Origin: Volvox africanus
Lineage: Eukaryota; Chlorophyta; Chlorophyceae; Chlamydomonadales; Volvocaceae
Reading direction: 5' to 3'
DNA: 64,000 bases
NCBI GenBank assembly: GCA_030268105.1
Contig: BSDZ01000017.1
Coordinates: forward strand, 1,178,001-1,242,000
Positions 35,521 through 47,340 of this stretch are shown here, piece by piece. Position 1 is the first letter of the stretch, and the number at the start of each line of letters is the position of its first letter. Position numbers and translations under genes: made by a program. Under the pieces are notes generated by a model that saw only the letters and a program-made list of their open reading frames with translations, ran no database searches and was not told where the DNA came from.

Positions 35521-35837
35521 CAACTTCGTCTAGGACTTCGCGTGCCGGAACTTACCTGAGGTGGCACGCAATAGTGCTCCTTGGGCTCTCCATGACAGTA
35601 GCTGCGGATAACCCCACTGGTGTTGTCGCTCCTGATGCCATCCGATACGCTGGAGGTTTTCGAACTAGTATACTTCACCACAAATGAACATGTGATGCCC
35701 AGCAGTTGTGTCATGATCTTCGGCAGCTGCTTGGCCAGCAGCGGAAACGAATGTCTCGCTCCGAAGACTAATGAGCACTGAGCTGTTGACGTGCGACGTC
35801 ATAAAGATGACCCCATTCAAATAAACGAGATAATTGC

Positions 35838-36122
35838 TCAAAACTTATTTAATAAGAAAATAAGTCCAAATTCGATGTACCCCGTTGCAAGCTGATAGTA
35901 CCCATCTCTAACTTTTGCCAGTTCCGGTATTTGAAAAGCTACCCCATAGTTGTAAACAATCCCATCCTTGATGTTTTCGCTTAAATAATCAGGATTTTCC
36001 CACAAAGATTGGGGACGGAGGCCGCAATTAGCTTGGTCACCATAAAAGGGATCTATTTCGCTTAAACTACCATCTTGATTTTTCTTATTAAGAGCAAAAT
36101 AAAGTTTTGCAGTCAATTGGAC
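35838..36122 (-). pseudogene. AT-rich open frame of bacterial character, unrecognised
   Basis: An intact frame of about 92 codons opens with a TTG-type start (LTAKLYFALNKKNQDGSL), continues with PQSLWENPDYLSENIKDGIV and DGYYQLATGYIEFGLIFLLN, and ends in TGA. Codon use is heavily A/T-ending, as in the glycosyltransferase relic 300 bases away on the same strand. That contrast with the local DNA is the main reason to call it foreign. I do not recognise the family. It may be the C-terminal piece of a longer protein, because the AT-rich character stops at about 36125 without a convincing ribosome-binding site. Confidence 0.45.
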
Positions 36123-36419
36123 GAATGGCTGCTGGACGAAGCGTCCGGGGTGGAATACCTCACCTTAAGATTAGTGAAAGCATAAAAATGGGATCTGTCG
36201 TGGAAAGCTATGATTCAAGAAACCTGAATGGGTGTTTAGAGATAGGGTGGGCGCGGCACGTGCTTTCCCACGTCCGCTCGTCCACTCCTTTTTAGCGGTC
36301 GTGCAATCATGCTTGCATGAACTCGTAATTGGCAGCTAAAATAATATTGATAATCTTTGTGTGAAATCTATATTGGGGCTAGGCTGCGCGGCAACGCCAA
36401 TTTGAAATCAACGTTAATC

Positions 36420-38712
36420 ATGTCATTTTTGACCGCCACGCAAATACTTGGAGTGACTTTGGCCATGTTGCTGTTGCCCTCTAGCTTTCTAATATCAGGA
36501 AATGCACAGACCACATCAGGCGCTGGTACATCCAATTGTCCGAAGGGTAACGGTCAGGTAAGCTCGCAATGCAAGGTTCCACATGACAACGTGGAATCGA
36601 TCAAATGGATCGCTGAATTTGATTCAAATTCATCGTCAGAATTACCGCCGCTTAAACCCGCATGCATAGTAGTGCTGTTATATTTTCGGTCGTTACCTAT
36701 TGTGTCATAGTTAACTTTCAGAGTACACCTACACTAGTATGAGTAGGTACTCGTGTTTCTCCCTCAACATTCCGAGCACTTATGTTTCGCCAATCCTCCG
36801 ACCTCGGCACCGGCATGCCCGCGCCCTACTCTGTACCGTACCCGACTTTCACTTAGGTCGTGCGACTCAATAACTTGACGGCCACCGAGTACACGATTTT
36901 TTTCAGCGGCTGCCCTCCCTATGACCCAAGCAACCAGACCACCCCCAACAAACCATCCTTCCAAAACAAGACGGTAAGCTTGTACGTACTCAACCACGAA
37001 CATCACCGTCGCAAGGGCTTTCTCGGTCACCCGTTTAACCATCCAATTACATACCCATTCCCCGTCCTGGACTTTTCTTTCCCGTTCAACTTTCCTCCGC
37101 AGGCTACGTTCCGAGTAAACCCGGTCATCTCAGCCAATGCCACGTAAGAAGAAGGCAGGGCTCCTTAGGAAAGGATGCATTTGCTGGCATTCACTCGCAG
37201 TGTCGCAATATCGTTCGCTCTGGTATTACGGCGTTGGTAACTGGAAGTCGTATGCTCCCTCCTCCCCATCCTCCCTTTCCCTCCCTGTCCGTCCCCGCCC
37301 CTCCCTGTCATCCCCGCCCCATGTTCGAACATAAACTGCACCTACAGTTACGTGGGCCGCTTTGCCAAGGGCAATACCACCAACCCCGTGCTAATCATGG
37401 GCACCATTGGCTACTCTGTCACCGGCATCGCCCTCTTCAACGACGCCAATGCTCAATCCCAAGATGCTTATGTCATGGTAGGCTGGGTGGAGGCAGCCGC
37501 GGCGTTGACGAACCACAAGGATATAGGCTCCGGCGGAGGGTGGCTGAGGCCCTGTCGCTACCTGGGTTGCGTATACGTATCCGACCGATCTGTGATGACG
37601 ACTGAGACGGGTCCCCTGCTGCCCCTGTGCCCCTATGTATATTGATGCTGCTGATGTTGATGCTGATATTGATATTGATATTCATATTCATATTCATATT
37701 GATGTTGATATTGATATTGATATTGATGTTGATGTTGATGTTGATGTTGATGTTGATATTGATGTTGATGTTGATATTGATGTTGATGTTGATATTGATG
37801 TTGATGTTGATATTGATGTTGATGTTGATATTGATATTGATATTGATGTTGATATTGATGTTGATATTGATATTGATGTTGATATTGATATTGATGTTGA
37901 TATTGATGTTGATGTTGATATTGATATTGATATTGATGTTGATGTTGATATTGATGTTGATATTGATATGAATTTCGCAGGAGGCCCACACCTTCGATGG
38001 CTGCCGCGGACATGCCGGTGAGTGACCTCTAAGAAAACACGTCACGTCTTACCGACCCAGCTGGCGGGGCTGATCACACTCTGGGTCCGAATATGGCACC
38101 ATGCATAAATGTTGGCACGGCTTTTCATAGACAAAGATCGTCAGGCAGGTCCTGTGCGTTGGCAGTTGGCACCTTGGTCCCAGGCCATCCGCAATACTCT
38201 CCCCGCTGCTCCCCTTCAAAGAGGGTTTTAGTCTAGGCTGCTGCCTGACTCCCGCAGCCAGGTCAGCTAACTGGTAATGATTCATAGCATCTAACGAACA
38301 ATATGGTACTACACTACGTACCCGTGAGAGTGTTCCTGTGCCCGGCTTCGTGTTCTGATTCACCCCCCTCATCCCGGCACCTCATTTCAGTCGGCTTTCC
38401 ATCTATCCTACCCCTAGGGGGCCCCTCCCGCCGCTGCCTATTCTCCTCTTTCCATATTTGGTCACAGAGGTCACCGGGACGTACCACTTCCACTCCGAGC
38501 CCGGACCCGGCTGTGTGTACAATGACACTGCTGGAAAGCATTCCCCCTTGCTCGGCATCATGTTTGACAGCATCCCCATCTATGGTGCCCTGGGGGATAA
38601 TGGAGTAGCTCCGAAAGATCTGGACGAATGTGGTGGACACACAGACTCCACCTACTCCTTCTACCACTACCACACAACCTACAACCTTACGGCACCGTGA
38701 GTGATATGTACA

Positions 38713-38756
<44 letters not shown>

Positions 38757-40495
38757 ATTTTTTATTAGTGACCTTCGTTATGACCGGTGAGCACGTAGTT
38801 CGATAGTTTGATTTCCATACAATCCGTAAACACTGCGTTGTGCACTGTACTGTGCTGTTCCCGTATCCCGAATTTAAGGTACCTGGTGAAGTGCTTTCGC
38901 GGTTGCATCTTCAACGCAAATGGTAACCCCCTGGTGAGAACGATTGCTTTGTAGGTCATCCCCTTCCCATCTGTACTCCGTATCTTGTTCCATTTCTGTC
39001 CTTGTGTTGGTGTTCGTAGTAACCGTACAGTAGTCGTACGTACAGTACAACACACACAAACATACTGCAAGGTGTAAACATACTAAAAGTACGAACCCAG
39101 CATTTCAGCAAACAACCCTTGACAGCAGCTACTACAATCCGGGCCCTATCAATAATGATGCTGTTACACACTTTATTTGTTCTTTGAGTCAACTTCCAAA
39201 TTAGTTTGGTGATCAGTGGCTGGGTTTAGGGGTTTGTGTTGTGCCGACATGCAAGTGCGGGATAGGATGCACCTAAACCTGCATGCTGTGCTCTTTCATT
39301 TTTAGTGGTGGGTTTGCTGTTTTAGAGTGTTTATTGGGTTTGTGTGTGTGGTTTGTTGTTAGGATGCAATTTTATCAGATTAAGATTGGTGCCACCCGGC
39401 ACTTGTCAGCAGGCAAGTGCCTTGCATCTTTCCACCCCACGTCACGCACGGACCGTCACACAAGAGGGCCAACAGCATCGCTGCTCCATTATCTTTGCGA
39501 TATGTCTCCGGCTAACAATAAATACATTCTGTCACGGCATGACGCGTTACCTGCACAAGTATGTGCCCTTGGCCATCTAGGGACTGATCATGCAGTATGT
39601 CATGACAAAGTGTATTTACGTGTATGCAGCAGGTGTACCCTTTAACACACCCTTTGATATATACAATATATGTTAAGCTAGTATAATATGTAATACTATA
39701 TGTGCTTCTTGTAGTAACTGGGGTATCTAAGGCTAATATCCAGGATGGTAAGGAAACTGGACATCTTCCGATCAGGCCCAAACAGATTGGCGGATATTAA
39801 TCTACATACAGAGATACAACACTTGTACGTACAATTTTAACTTGCTCAGAAGTTTTTTTGTTTTGTCTTGTCGATCCTCGTATGTATGAGTGTTACAACA
39901 TTTTGCCTGCATTTCCCCCATCCATGATACGTAAGAGCTCGTATCACCCAAACATCGGTTAATCATCACACCAGCCATGTTTGCACATTGCTGTGCTGCG
40001 CCACAACGCCATATATTATATATAAAAATTTTGCCAGTGAGCCAGCTAGAGTTCCAACACTGCCAATAGCATTTTTAACCTTTCAAAGGTAGTGGTATTA
40101 TCATTGGCATCCATGATTTGGCTGACCGGGTAGAATATTTTGAAAAACAAATTACCAAATTTTGGGGCAAGAAGAGTGTCTAAGCTATATTCCAAACGTT
40201 TTTAAACTACCCGCTATTAAATACACCTATTTTATTTATGTATGTATGTAAGTGTTTCATTTCATCCCATACTTTGCAGCTGATAAACAATCCCAACCTC
40301 GTCAAAAGCGACACCACCTGCATCAAAGCCGCAACACAGTACAACTACAGCTCCTTCGTGAATAGCTTCACCTCCTCGATACCCCAAAGCGGCACTCCGG
40401 GCAGCACCGCGGCTGCATGCCGCTTGAACTCCTGGCTTGCCGCCATGCTGTTGCTGGCGTGGGCCCTGGCCATGCCGGGCATCCACACTGCCTAA
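36420..40495 (+). CDS. Secreted YHYH-domain protein, probably GPI-anchored (8 exons)
   Basis: Exons are 36420-36557, 36857-36973, 37103-37143, 37348-37477, 37981-38017, 38468-38696, 38879-38933 and 40280-40495. All join in phase for 963 bases and 320 residues plus stop. The start ATG opens a hydrophobic signal peptide (TQILGVTLAMLLLPSSFLIS). The YHYH domain spans exons 4-7: GYSVTGIALFNDANA, EAHTFDGCRGHA, VTGTYHFHSEPGPGC, LLGIMFDSIPIYGALGD, LDECGGHTDSTYSFYHYHTT, then YLVKCFRGCIFN. YHYH domains occur in secreted proteins of algae, protists and bacteria and are of uncertain function; the conserved His and Cys suggest metal or surface binding. The C-terminus is a hydrophobic stretch (SWLAAMLLLAWALAMPG) after small residues, as in GPI-anchor signals. 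Intron 4 contains a large minisatellite. Exons are not disrupted, so the gene looks functional. Confidence 0.93.
37640..37971. repeat. TTGATATTGATG-type hexamer minisatellite in a YHYH intron
   Basis: About 330 bases of alternating TTGATA and TTGATG hexamers (early units TTCATA) lie within intron 4 of the YHYH gene, ending nine bases before the acceptor TTTCGCAG. All frames are open across it (Ile-Asn, Gln-Tyr, Asp-Val patterns), which is a property of the repeat and not evidence of coding. Confidence 0.98.
38704..38757. repeat. (TATATG)n microsatellite
   Basis: GTATAT/ATATGT hexamers begin right after the donor of YHYH exon 6. Confidence 0.95.
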
Positions 40496-42359
40496 TAAAG
40501 ATATATATATCCAGCGTCCAATCTTCTTCATGAAACGTAAACAGGCAACGTTGGTCCAGTACTCGTCTTGGGCTCTTTAAATATACATTTCCCGTACTCT
40601 TGGCTTCATTAATTAGCTACGCAGAGGCAGGGGCTCTATGTAGGGCTTGGTAACTGCTTTCGTTGTCAGGTAGCAACAGCGGCGTTTCTATGCGACTAAT
40701 GGGCGGAACGATTGAGGGAAAGAGATAGCTGTCCCTATTACTCTCGCGACTATCGTATGTATCTATAGATGCCTGCTGTGCGTGTATTACGTGTGCCTTA
40801 CCGGTTGTGTTACATACCGTGTCGTATCGGTTCGTCAAAGTGAATGGGCCTTGCGTGGCACTGATGTCGGAATGAAGCCGTTGCGACATTCAAGCAGCAC
40901 GTCTCAAGGCGCCCAATCTGCCCGATGGCCCCGACTGGAAGCCCCGTGTCCTCGGCGGATTGATACGCAACGTAATGCATTACGTTGCTTGCCGCAAGCA
41001 GTGGGCCGAGGATATCGATGAATAAGATGTATACAACATGTACGACAAGTCCACTGACAAGCAGTGGTTAGTTGGACCTGTCTACAAGCAGGCACCCGTC
41101 ATCATAAACATTACGAGTGAGATTCGACAGACTCATCGTAATGACAGACTTGCCCATGAGCAAGCTTCGTGATATGAATTGCGGCTATCTACTCTCCTGA
41201 TTTCGAAGCCACCTGAAAGTTAGAATCTCAACTCGGGGTATTCCCTAGCTTCCGTGTACATGGATTATGCAGGACACTAGCTAAGCTCAGATCCCTGTAT
41301 GTTGAAGAGCCCTTATGGTTATGTGCAGCGTGTCTGGGGCATCATGCCTGCGGAGCAAGGTCCGGATTATCCGATAAGTGAGCGCTATTACTGAACTGCG
41401 TGATATGCGGCCTAATCCTGTCAACGGCTTCTAATGGCGGAAGGACGCTCGGCGGCTTTCATGTTGCAGTGTCTACCACCAAAAGTACTGGGTGCTCTAC
41501 CTTGGTGCGCTCATGCGACAGGAAGTCTATGTAGCAGTTTGCGAGGGCCATTTGAGGGCATTGGGTGGATTCTCTTATTTGCCACTCATTTATTTATGAT
41601 TACTCGAAAATCATGTTTTGAGAGAATTGCCTCGTAAAGAGCGCGGCGCTGGAAGGCAGCAGGCATGTCATGTCATGTCATGTCATGTCATGCTTTCCTT
41701 CGACTTGCTTTTACGTATGCAACTTCCATACAATCGGACGAACATGCCGAAGTACTATCGTCCGTTTCCGTGCATTCTGTACACCTGAACCTCATGGAAC
41801 TCAACACTCTTCAACAACGTCACGTAAGGTGGGGGCTCAGGACCTCAGTTAAGGGCATTCCGTGCAGTTGCCGTACGTTGTATGGCAGGCAAGGGGCTAT
41901 ACTGTTCTTGGGTCATGTGCGGGGATAGTGTGACGTTGAAATTCCTCGTTTCTGGTGCCGTTAGTTTTCTGCATCATCCAATCCTGGGTCCTGGGCCCTG
42001 GGATATTTACTTTTTCAGACCTCCTTAATTTGATAAATATTCTTCTGCAGGTACTCGTGTTTTGCTGTGATGGGGTTTGGGGAAACATTGCTTGCCAATT
42101 TTTATGGATTCCAACGTGTCCATGACGGTTGGCGACTTGACGTTGACTAGGCATGATGGTTGGCATTGACGAGGCACCATGCTCAATGCACAGAGAGACC
42201 CACATAGCGCAAATAGTGTTGTCGCTGAATCATGCGAAACTTATTGAGCTCCTTTGCGTGCCGTACATGCATGTACCTTCTGTAAGGGGTAGTTAACTTC
42301 CGAATCAGGCAGCGTACGAAATATATTCTAACATTAATATGTTAACATTAGTATTATAT
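40496..42359. other. No gene recognised; short (CATGT)n repeat at 41665-41692
   Basis: Only short overlapping open frames are present. The pentamer CATGT is repeated about five times at 41665-41692. Confidence 0.4.
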
Positions 42360-42419
42360 ATTTTTAGATACGTCTTTAGGAGTCAACATAGCTGAGACCA
42401 TTTGTGGAAGTTTGTCTGC

Positions 42420-44000
42420 CTGCGACCCAGATCTGATGCAGGGCAGTGAGATGACATCGCTTGTCTTGGTGGTATGACATGAGGCGGCAAGTTTTGATGT
42501 TATGAACATGGATAGTGAGGTCATCCGACCTACAGAGGTAGGTACTTTGCAGTTGGCGCCATCGTTTTGCTTAGATATGCTTGTCAAAGTTAACGATGTA
42601 TACGCCATTCTGAGCAGTTGCGTGAAAAGTTTTGTCTATCGCAGCCCTCAGTGAAAAAGGGGCCGTGGTTCACTTTGATGACCAAATCGTTTACATTTGT
42701 CGTCGCGGCAGATTAGTGATTATAGGTCACCGAGAGGGCAAGCTGTACGGACTGGAATATGAGGTCGTTTCAACATTTGAGCAGCAATATAGGTTTGCCG
42801 GCACGACCCACGAGTAGCCCACCAATCTGATAGAAGATTTGTGGCATCGAAGGTATGGGTGTATCCGGATGGGCGGCTGGAGAACCGGGTTATTCGAGGG
42901 ACGTTGAGGGGAATCGACATCAACTCACCACAAGGCATCCGCAACTTGCACTGGAGAATCATATGTCATATCGAAGCCATGGCATGAACAAGTCGACTGG
43001 GCTTGTTACATGACAGGGTCCTGAGCCGTCAACAATACTGCGTTTTGACCCTGGTACCTCGGCACCTGGATAGAATGGGATTCCGGTCAGGTGGCCTGGA
43101 GTGTTGAGAGCACTGGGGCGGCTATTGAGAAACCGCGGATGGATACGCATGAAGAGGCGACCGCCAAGATGAATGCCATATGTCTGTGTGTAGGATAGGG
43201 GGGTACATCACCCGTGGCCACTAACCTGGCAGTCCCTACCTTCCCCGGTGTTTCGGGGCACCCTCATCCAGTCTCCCATGCCGACTTCTCCGAAATCAGT
43301 GGTTTTCCCAGGTTCAGCACCCACCACCAGCATCCAGCGGAATCTGCCGAATCAACTAAGGCGTCAACTCCGCTACTGGTTAGCTCGCAGGTCACTTTAA
43401 TTGGGGTCGTCACCGTCCATCGACATGGGGGCACCCTGCCCTTAACATTAGGGTCTTTGGCCCGCTCTCAGTCGGGGTAGAACCTCCAGGGGCATATTGG
43501 TCGTGCCATAACAGTCGTGCCTGAACACGATATGTGTATATGATGATGATGAGTGCGATGATGATGATGAATTCCATGAGGGATTAGCTTTGCGTGAAAG
43601 GCTTCCCTACTCAGGGTGACAGAGGCATTGACGGCCACTCTATGATGGAGTATATGTGAACAGGTGGGTTCGGCTCGAGGAGCAACCGCTGGAGGTGAGT
43701 TTGAGCATAGTCATCAGGAGGATGACGACACAAGGAGATATGAGAGCCATACGGATCTTTGTTTATTATGGTGTTGAGGTAATGTCAACGAGAAGGGCAG
43801 TACATTGAGCCTAAGGGATGTGTATAGGCATCTAGGGTACAGACATTTGTGAGTCATGTGTCACATTTGGGGGGAACGTGGCAAATTCCCTCCATTGGGC
43901 ATGAGGCAGATCAACTGTTTGATCTTGTTCACCTGGATGTGTGTGGCTAGATGCTGAAGCTATTGACTTTTTGTTTGAGGCTGAGAGCATCAGAGGTCTG
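42420..44000 (+). pseudogene. Heavily decayed Ty1/copia remnant, split by a 291-bp repeat insertion
   Basis: The plus-strand reading gives GAVVHFDDQIVYICRRGRLV and GHREGKLYGLEYEV (about 42660-42760), then after a stop LIEDLWHRRYG (42827-42860). This is the 'gag-pre-integrase' pattern of copia (G..V.F......G.L...G.r.g.LY.L ... LWHrRlGH). Further on, LFDLVHLDVCG (near 43916-43950) matches the copia integrase start 'LelvHtDvcGP'. Upstream DNA (about 42440-42600) sits where the protease should be and reads only as fragments. Stops and frameshifts are frequent. The 291-bp repeat at 43188-43478 lies between the two recognisable parts, so it inserted into the element or into its remains. Confidence 0.55.
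43188..43478 (+). mobile_element. 291-bp interspersed repeat, copy 2 (full length)
   Basis: Same unit as 1798-2088 in opposite orientation, starting GTGTAGGATAGG and ending CAGTCGGGGT, with about two differences. No flanking duplication is evident here. It sits inside the copia remnant. Confidence 0.85.
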
Positions 44001-44733
44001 CGGTCTGAGCACCCTTGTGTAGGGCAGACGAAGCAGCTGAGTGCTGCAGTTCAAGAGGCCCTGGGTCGGGCTATTGACGGCTGATATCCGTGTTTGTGAG
44101 GCGATACCATACGAGGGTGTGCGCGCGGAGTGTTTCCCAGCAGGATAGAACCTGGCTGGAGGAAGGACCTGATGAGAGGTTTCCCAGCAGACACAGCCTG
44201 GCTGGGACTTGGGGGACATGGAAGGACATGGAAGAGGTTGCTTGATTTCGCCCGACTTAGATCAGGTTATAAGAACCATGACGAAGAAGAAGACAACCAT
44301 GATGATGGCATGGAGACAGCAGAGTTTTGAGGTACGCAGCCGGAACTCAAAAGTTTTAGTTTGCATTTTCGGCGACGGCTGACAGAGGATATTGTGGTTT
44401 AATGGATTTTGTGATTCGGTCTATCACGGGTGTCAAGGTTGCACAGGTACTCGCAGCTCCATCGCTTTCGTATACACGGAAGCGGTTATCCCACGTTTAG
44501 ATCAATTTATATAGGTGATATGAGTTTACTGGACTTGTCAGGTGCCCAGTCCAATGAGACTGGCCCACATCATTGGGTGAATTTTGGGTTCGAGTCCCAG
44601 ATCCGACTTTTGTGGCAAACAACTGATAGTATCTCACGTACCTTGCACGGTTTGTCCCACATTATCTCGACACACACCCTCGGGACGTCACAAAGTGCGT
44701 CAGATACATCTGATGTCGATAAATATACCAATA

Positions 44734-45420
44734 TTACCAATTTTGTACCAATGATTTCATTATGTATGGCACAGTACCACCAAAAATACTAGTAGCAGTA
44801 TTATAAGAAACCGTAAGAGCTGTACTTCTGATTTTAGTTAGATATAACTCAGCCTGTAGAGCCGGTTCCGGACCAATATATAGTGCAGCTAAAGTTGCAA
44901 TAACAATTTGTGCTGTGATATTAGAACTGGAGTTACCAAATTCAAAAGGTTCATGTAAAAATCTTGAGGTTAAAATTACAATTGCTAAGTTAATAACAAA
45001 TATTTTTCTCCTACCTTTTTTGTCGGAAAGCCACCCTCCTAAAATAGCTACCACTATCATATATGATCATTATATAATGATATCGCAGATAATAACAAAG
45101 TCATCTTCGCCAAATCCTCTGTGTAATCTTAGATAATATGTCAAATATATCGATTCAACATAGAATATTACTGATCCAAAATTGAAATCAACATATCGAA
45201 TCAGTGATGTCTGAAAGCAAATGTTAAAGGGCGTTGTTCTACTTTACCATATGACTTATTCTTAAGAATTAAAGGAATTCAGCTGTGTGTTTCTTGATGT
45301 GAATACCAGGAAAAAAATCAATATACCAATTAAAAATGGTAATCTCCAAGCCCATGAGTTGAATTGCTCTGGTGTAAAAGTTGATTTAACATAGGATTAA
45401 AAATACATAGTAAAAATAAT
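44734..45420 (-). pseudogene. Bacterial MFS symporter (metabolite:H+ symporter / ProP-like) relic, AT-rich
   Basis: The minus-strand N-terminal piece (about 45390-45290) reads FTPEQFNSWAWRLPFLIGIL, then stops. A middle piece is broken by stops but still shows a helix-7-like SVIFYVESIYLTYYL (about 45165). A clean 108-codon stretch (45060-44734) then carries the cytoplasmic loop motif GGWLSDKKGRRKIF, GPEPALQAELYLTKIRSTAL and SYNTATSIFGGTVPYI. This order and these signatures (W.WR.PF...; G.LSD..GRR; aEl.....R...l..sYN.....FGG..P) are diagnostic of the ProP/MHS branch of the major facilitator superfamily, which is amplified in Rickettsia-like bacteria. The DNA is much richer in AT than flanking algal DNA and has no introns. 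Multiple stops, and an abrupt end before the last helices, show that it is non-functional. Its bacterial origin is inferred from family and composition. Confidence 0.85.
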
Positions 45421-46634
45421 ATTTATATGTTTTTAATTCCAATGTCTTGTGCTTTAGAAATTATGGCCAATGGACGTCTTGCATAATTCGTCACCTTCGC
45501 GGCGTGGTACCGGTGACGGCCAACTTTATAATGTGCTGGAATGAGTTTATGTAATGAAGTCACACAGCTGAACACGTAGAGGCCTGCTCTTGACGATAAT
45601 AATTGTAAGCGATTCATGTCGGTCTCCAAAAGTAGTCGTTCGCACCATCTTGCGTACCCACAATGAGTTGTAGTGTCTATGGCTATTTCTGTTTATTGTT
45701 GTAGTGTCTATGGCTATTGGCTGGCCCCGCCATTACTTTTGCGCTGTTCACCAGATGGTGAAGATTGTGGAAGGACATCATAACCTGACGCTCTCCATCA
45801 GAGCATTTGAACAGATGGGTAAAGGGATGGGAGTTGTTGGAACAAGCATGTGCACTTTTGAAAACCCTAAATCCGTGTATGTCTGCAAGTCATCACCTTG
45901 AAGACCTGCTGGTGTATCACAAGATATGGCGTGATATGGGTTTCGTACGATCTGTTGACCAGAGATCGCCGTACAACATCCTCCTCCCAACAATCTTAAT
46001 GAAGCAGACACTGAAAGAGAGCTGATAAAAGCAAGCAATATTATCAAGAGCAGCAGATTAAGATTGGGTTAGCAGAAACAATACGCGGGGCGATAAAATC
46101 TAAGGCCCCGTGATTCTCAAAAAATCCTCGCCCTGGTGTGCGCTGTACGACAACGATGATCGACGCAGGAGAGAGCAGTGCGTGGGATCAGCCCTACTTC
46201 CGACACCAGCCAGGCATGAAAACCTTCAACTCAGTGCACACTGCGAACCGCCTAAGATGGCACCTACTGATCTGCAGCATACAGCATCCTACACCACTTC
46301 CCGCCCATTTGAACCAACACTGCTTCGTTCGACTAATTCTTCTGACATCCAATAGTTCGATGGGTCATCAGCTCCTTTTGAATCCCCTTGGACGTACGGC
46401 CAGAAGTCGCAACCTCATACATGCCCGTCGAGGCATCAAGCATTACGAATGATACGTTGAAAAGCGCTCACAGCGGTTTACCTGCATCACAACACATGTA
46501 TTTATAGCACTTATATATTTGGGCATTTGTTTCTCCAGGAGTCGTCCCTTTTATTTTAAGCAAGGCAAGCTCCCTTCTGTTGGGAGAAGTTGTATCTTTC
46601 GTTCTGTAGGATGCTTTGTTGAAACGGACATCTC
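45421..46634. other. Spacer between the MFS relic and the Rieske gene 3' end
   Basis: No gene is assigned. A minus-strand frame near 46440-46350 reads VSFVMLDASTGMYEVATSGR, which vaguely recalls a copia integrase core but is too short to call. The left end (45423-45480) is still AT-rich and could belong to the bacterial insert. Confidence 0.35.
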
Positions 46635-47307
46635 TCAATCCCGCTCAGCATGGACGTAGTCAATGAAGAAAAACTGCTGACGCAGAGACCGTAACCCTGC
46701 CACCACCGCGCCTGCCAGAGCAACAGCAAATAGGCCGACACCTGCGGCCGGCGACAGCAGTGGCAATCCCAGCATTACTCGGGTCACCAGCCACATCGCC
46801 GCCAGTATTCCCACCACTGTCGCCACACCCGTCGCCAGGTCCACGTTGCGCAGGGCCTGTTGTGAGACCATCGCAAAATATAGGGCCCCGCCGCGCATCC
46901 GGTAGAAGGGTGGGGAAGGGAAGGGCGCATGGGCGAAAGGAAATGCCGCAAGGGGTGAAGGGACGGGAAGGAAATTTGGATGCTCAGTGAGTGCTGGATT
47001 TTGACCCGGGCAAACCCAGAATCGATCTTCTAAAGGGGAGCTACCCCGGGACAGAAGTGCACGGCGCCTAAAGAGGTCTCTAATCTGTGCCAAAGTAAGC
47101 GGCCGGTTCCCACAGCACACCAGGGATGCAGCACTATTTGTGCAAATGAAACCTTTATACACACTCATATGTATAGGTTCAAAGGTCCTTTTGTTGTGTG
47201 TAGGATAGGGGGGTACATCACCCGTGGCCACTAACCTGGCAGTCCCTACCTTCCCCGGTGTGTACACACATATACATAATATACAAGGCAGGCGAATATA
47301 TATACAT

Positions 47308-47340
<33 letters not shown>

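Noticed and set aside
37473..38045. Long open frames on both strands (Ile-Asn, Gln-Tyr and Asp-Val repeats)
   Set aside because: They are created entirely by the TTGATA/TTGATG minisatellite inside a YHYH intron.
43214..43480. 88-codon frame conserved between two places in the window
   Set aside because: Conservation is at the DNA level over the whole 291-bp repeat, including outside the frame, so it is not evidence of a protein.
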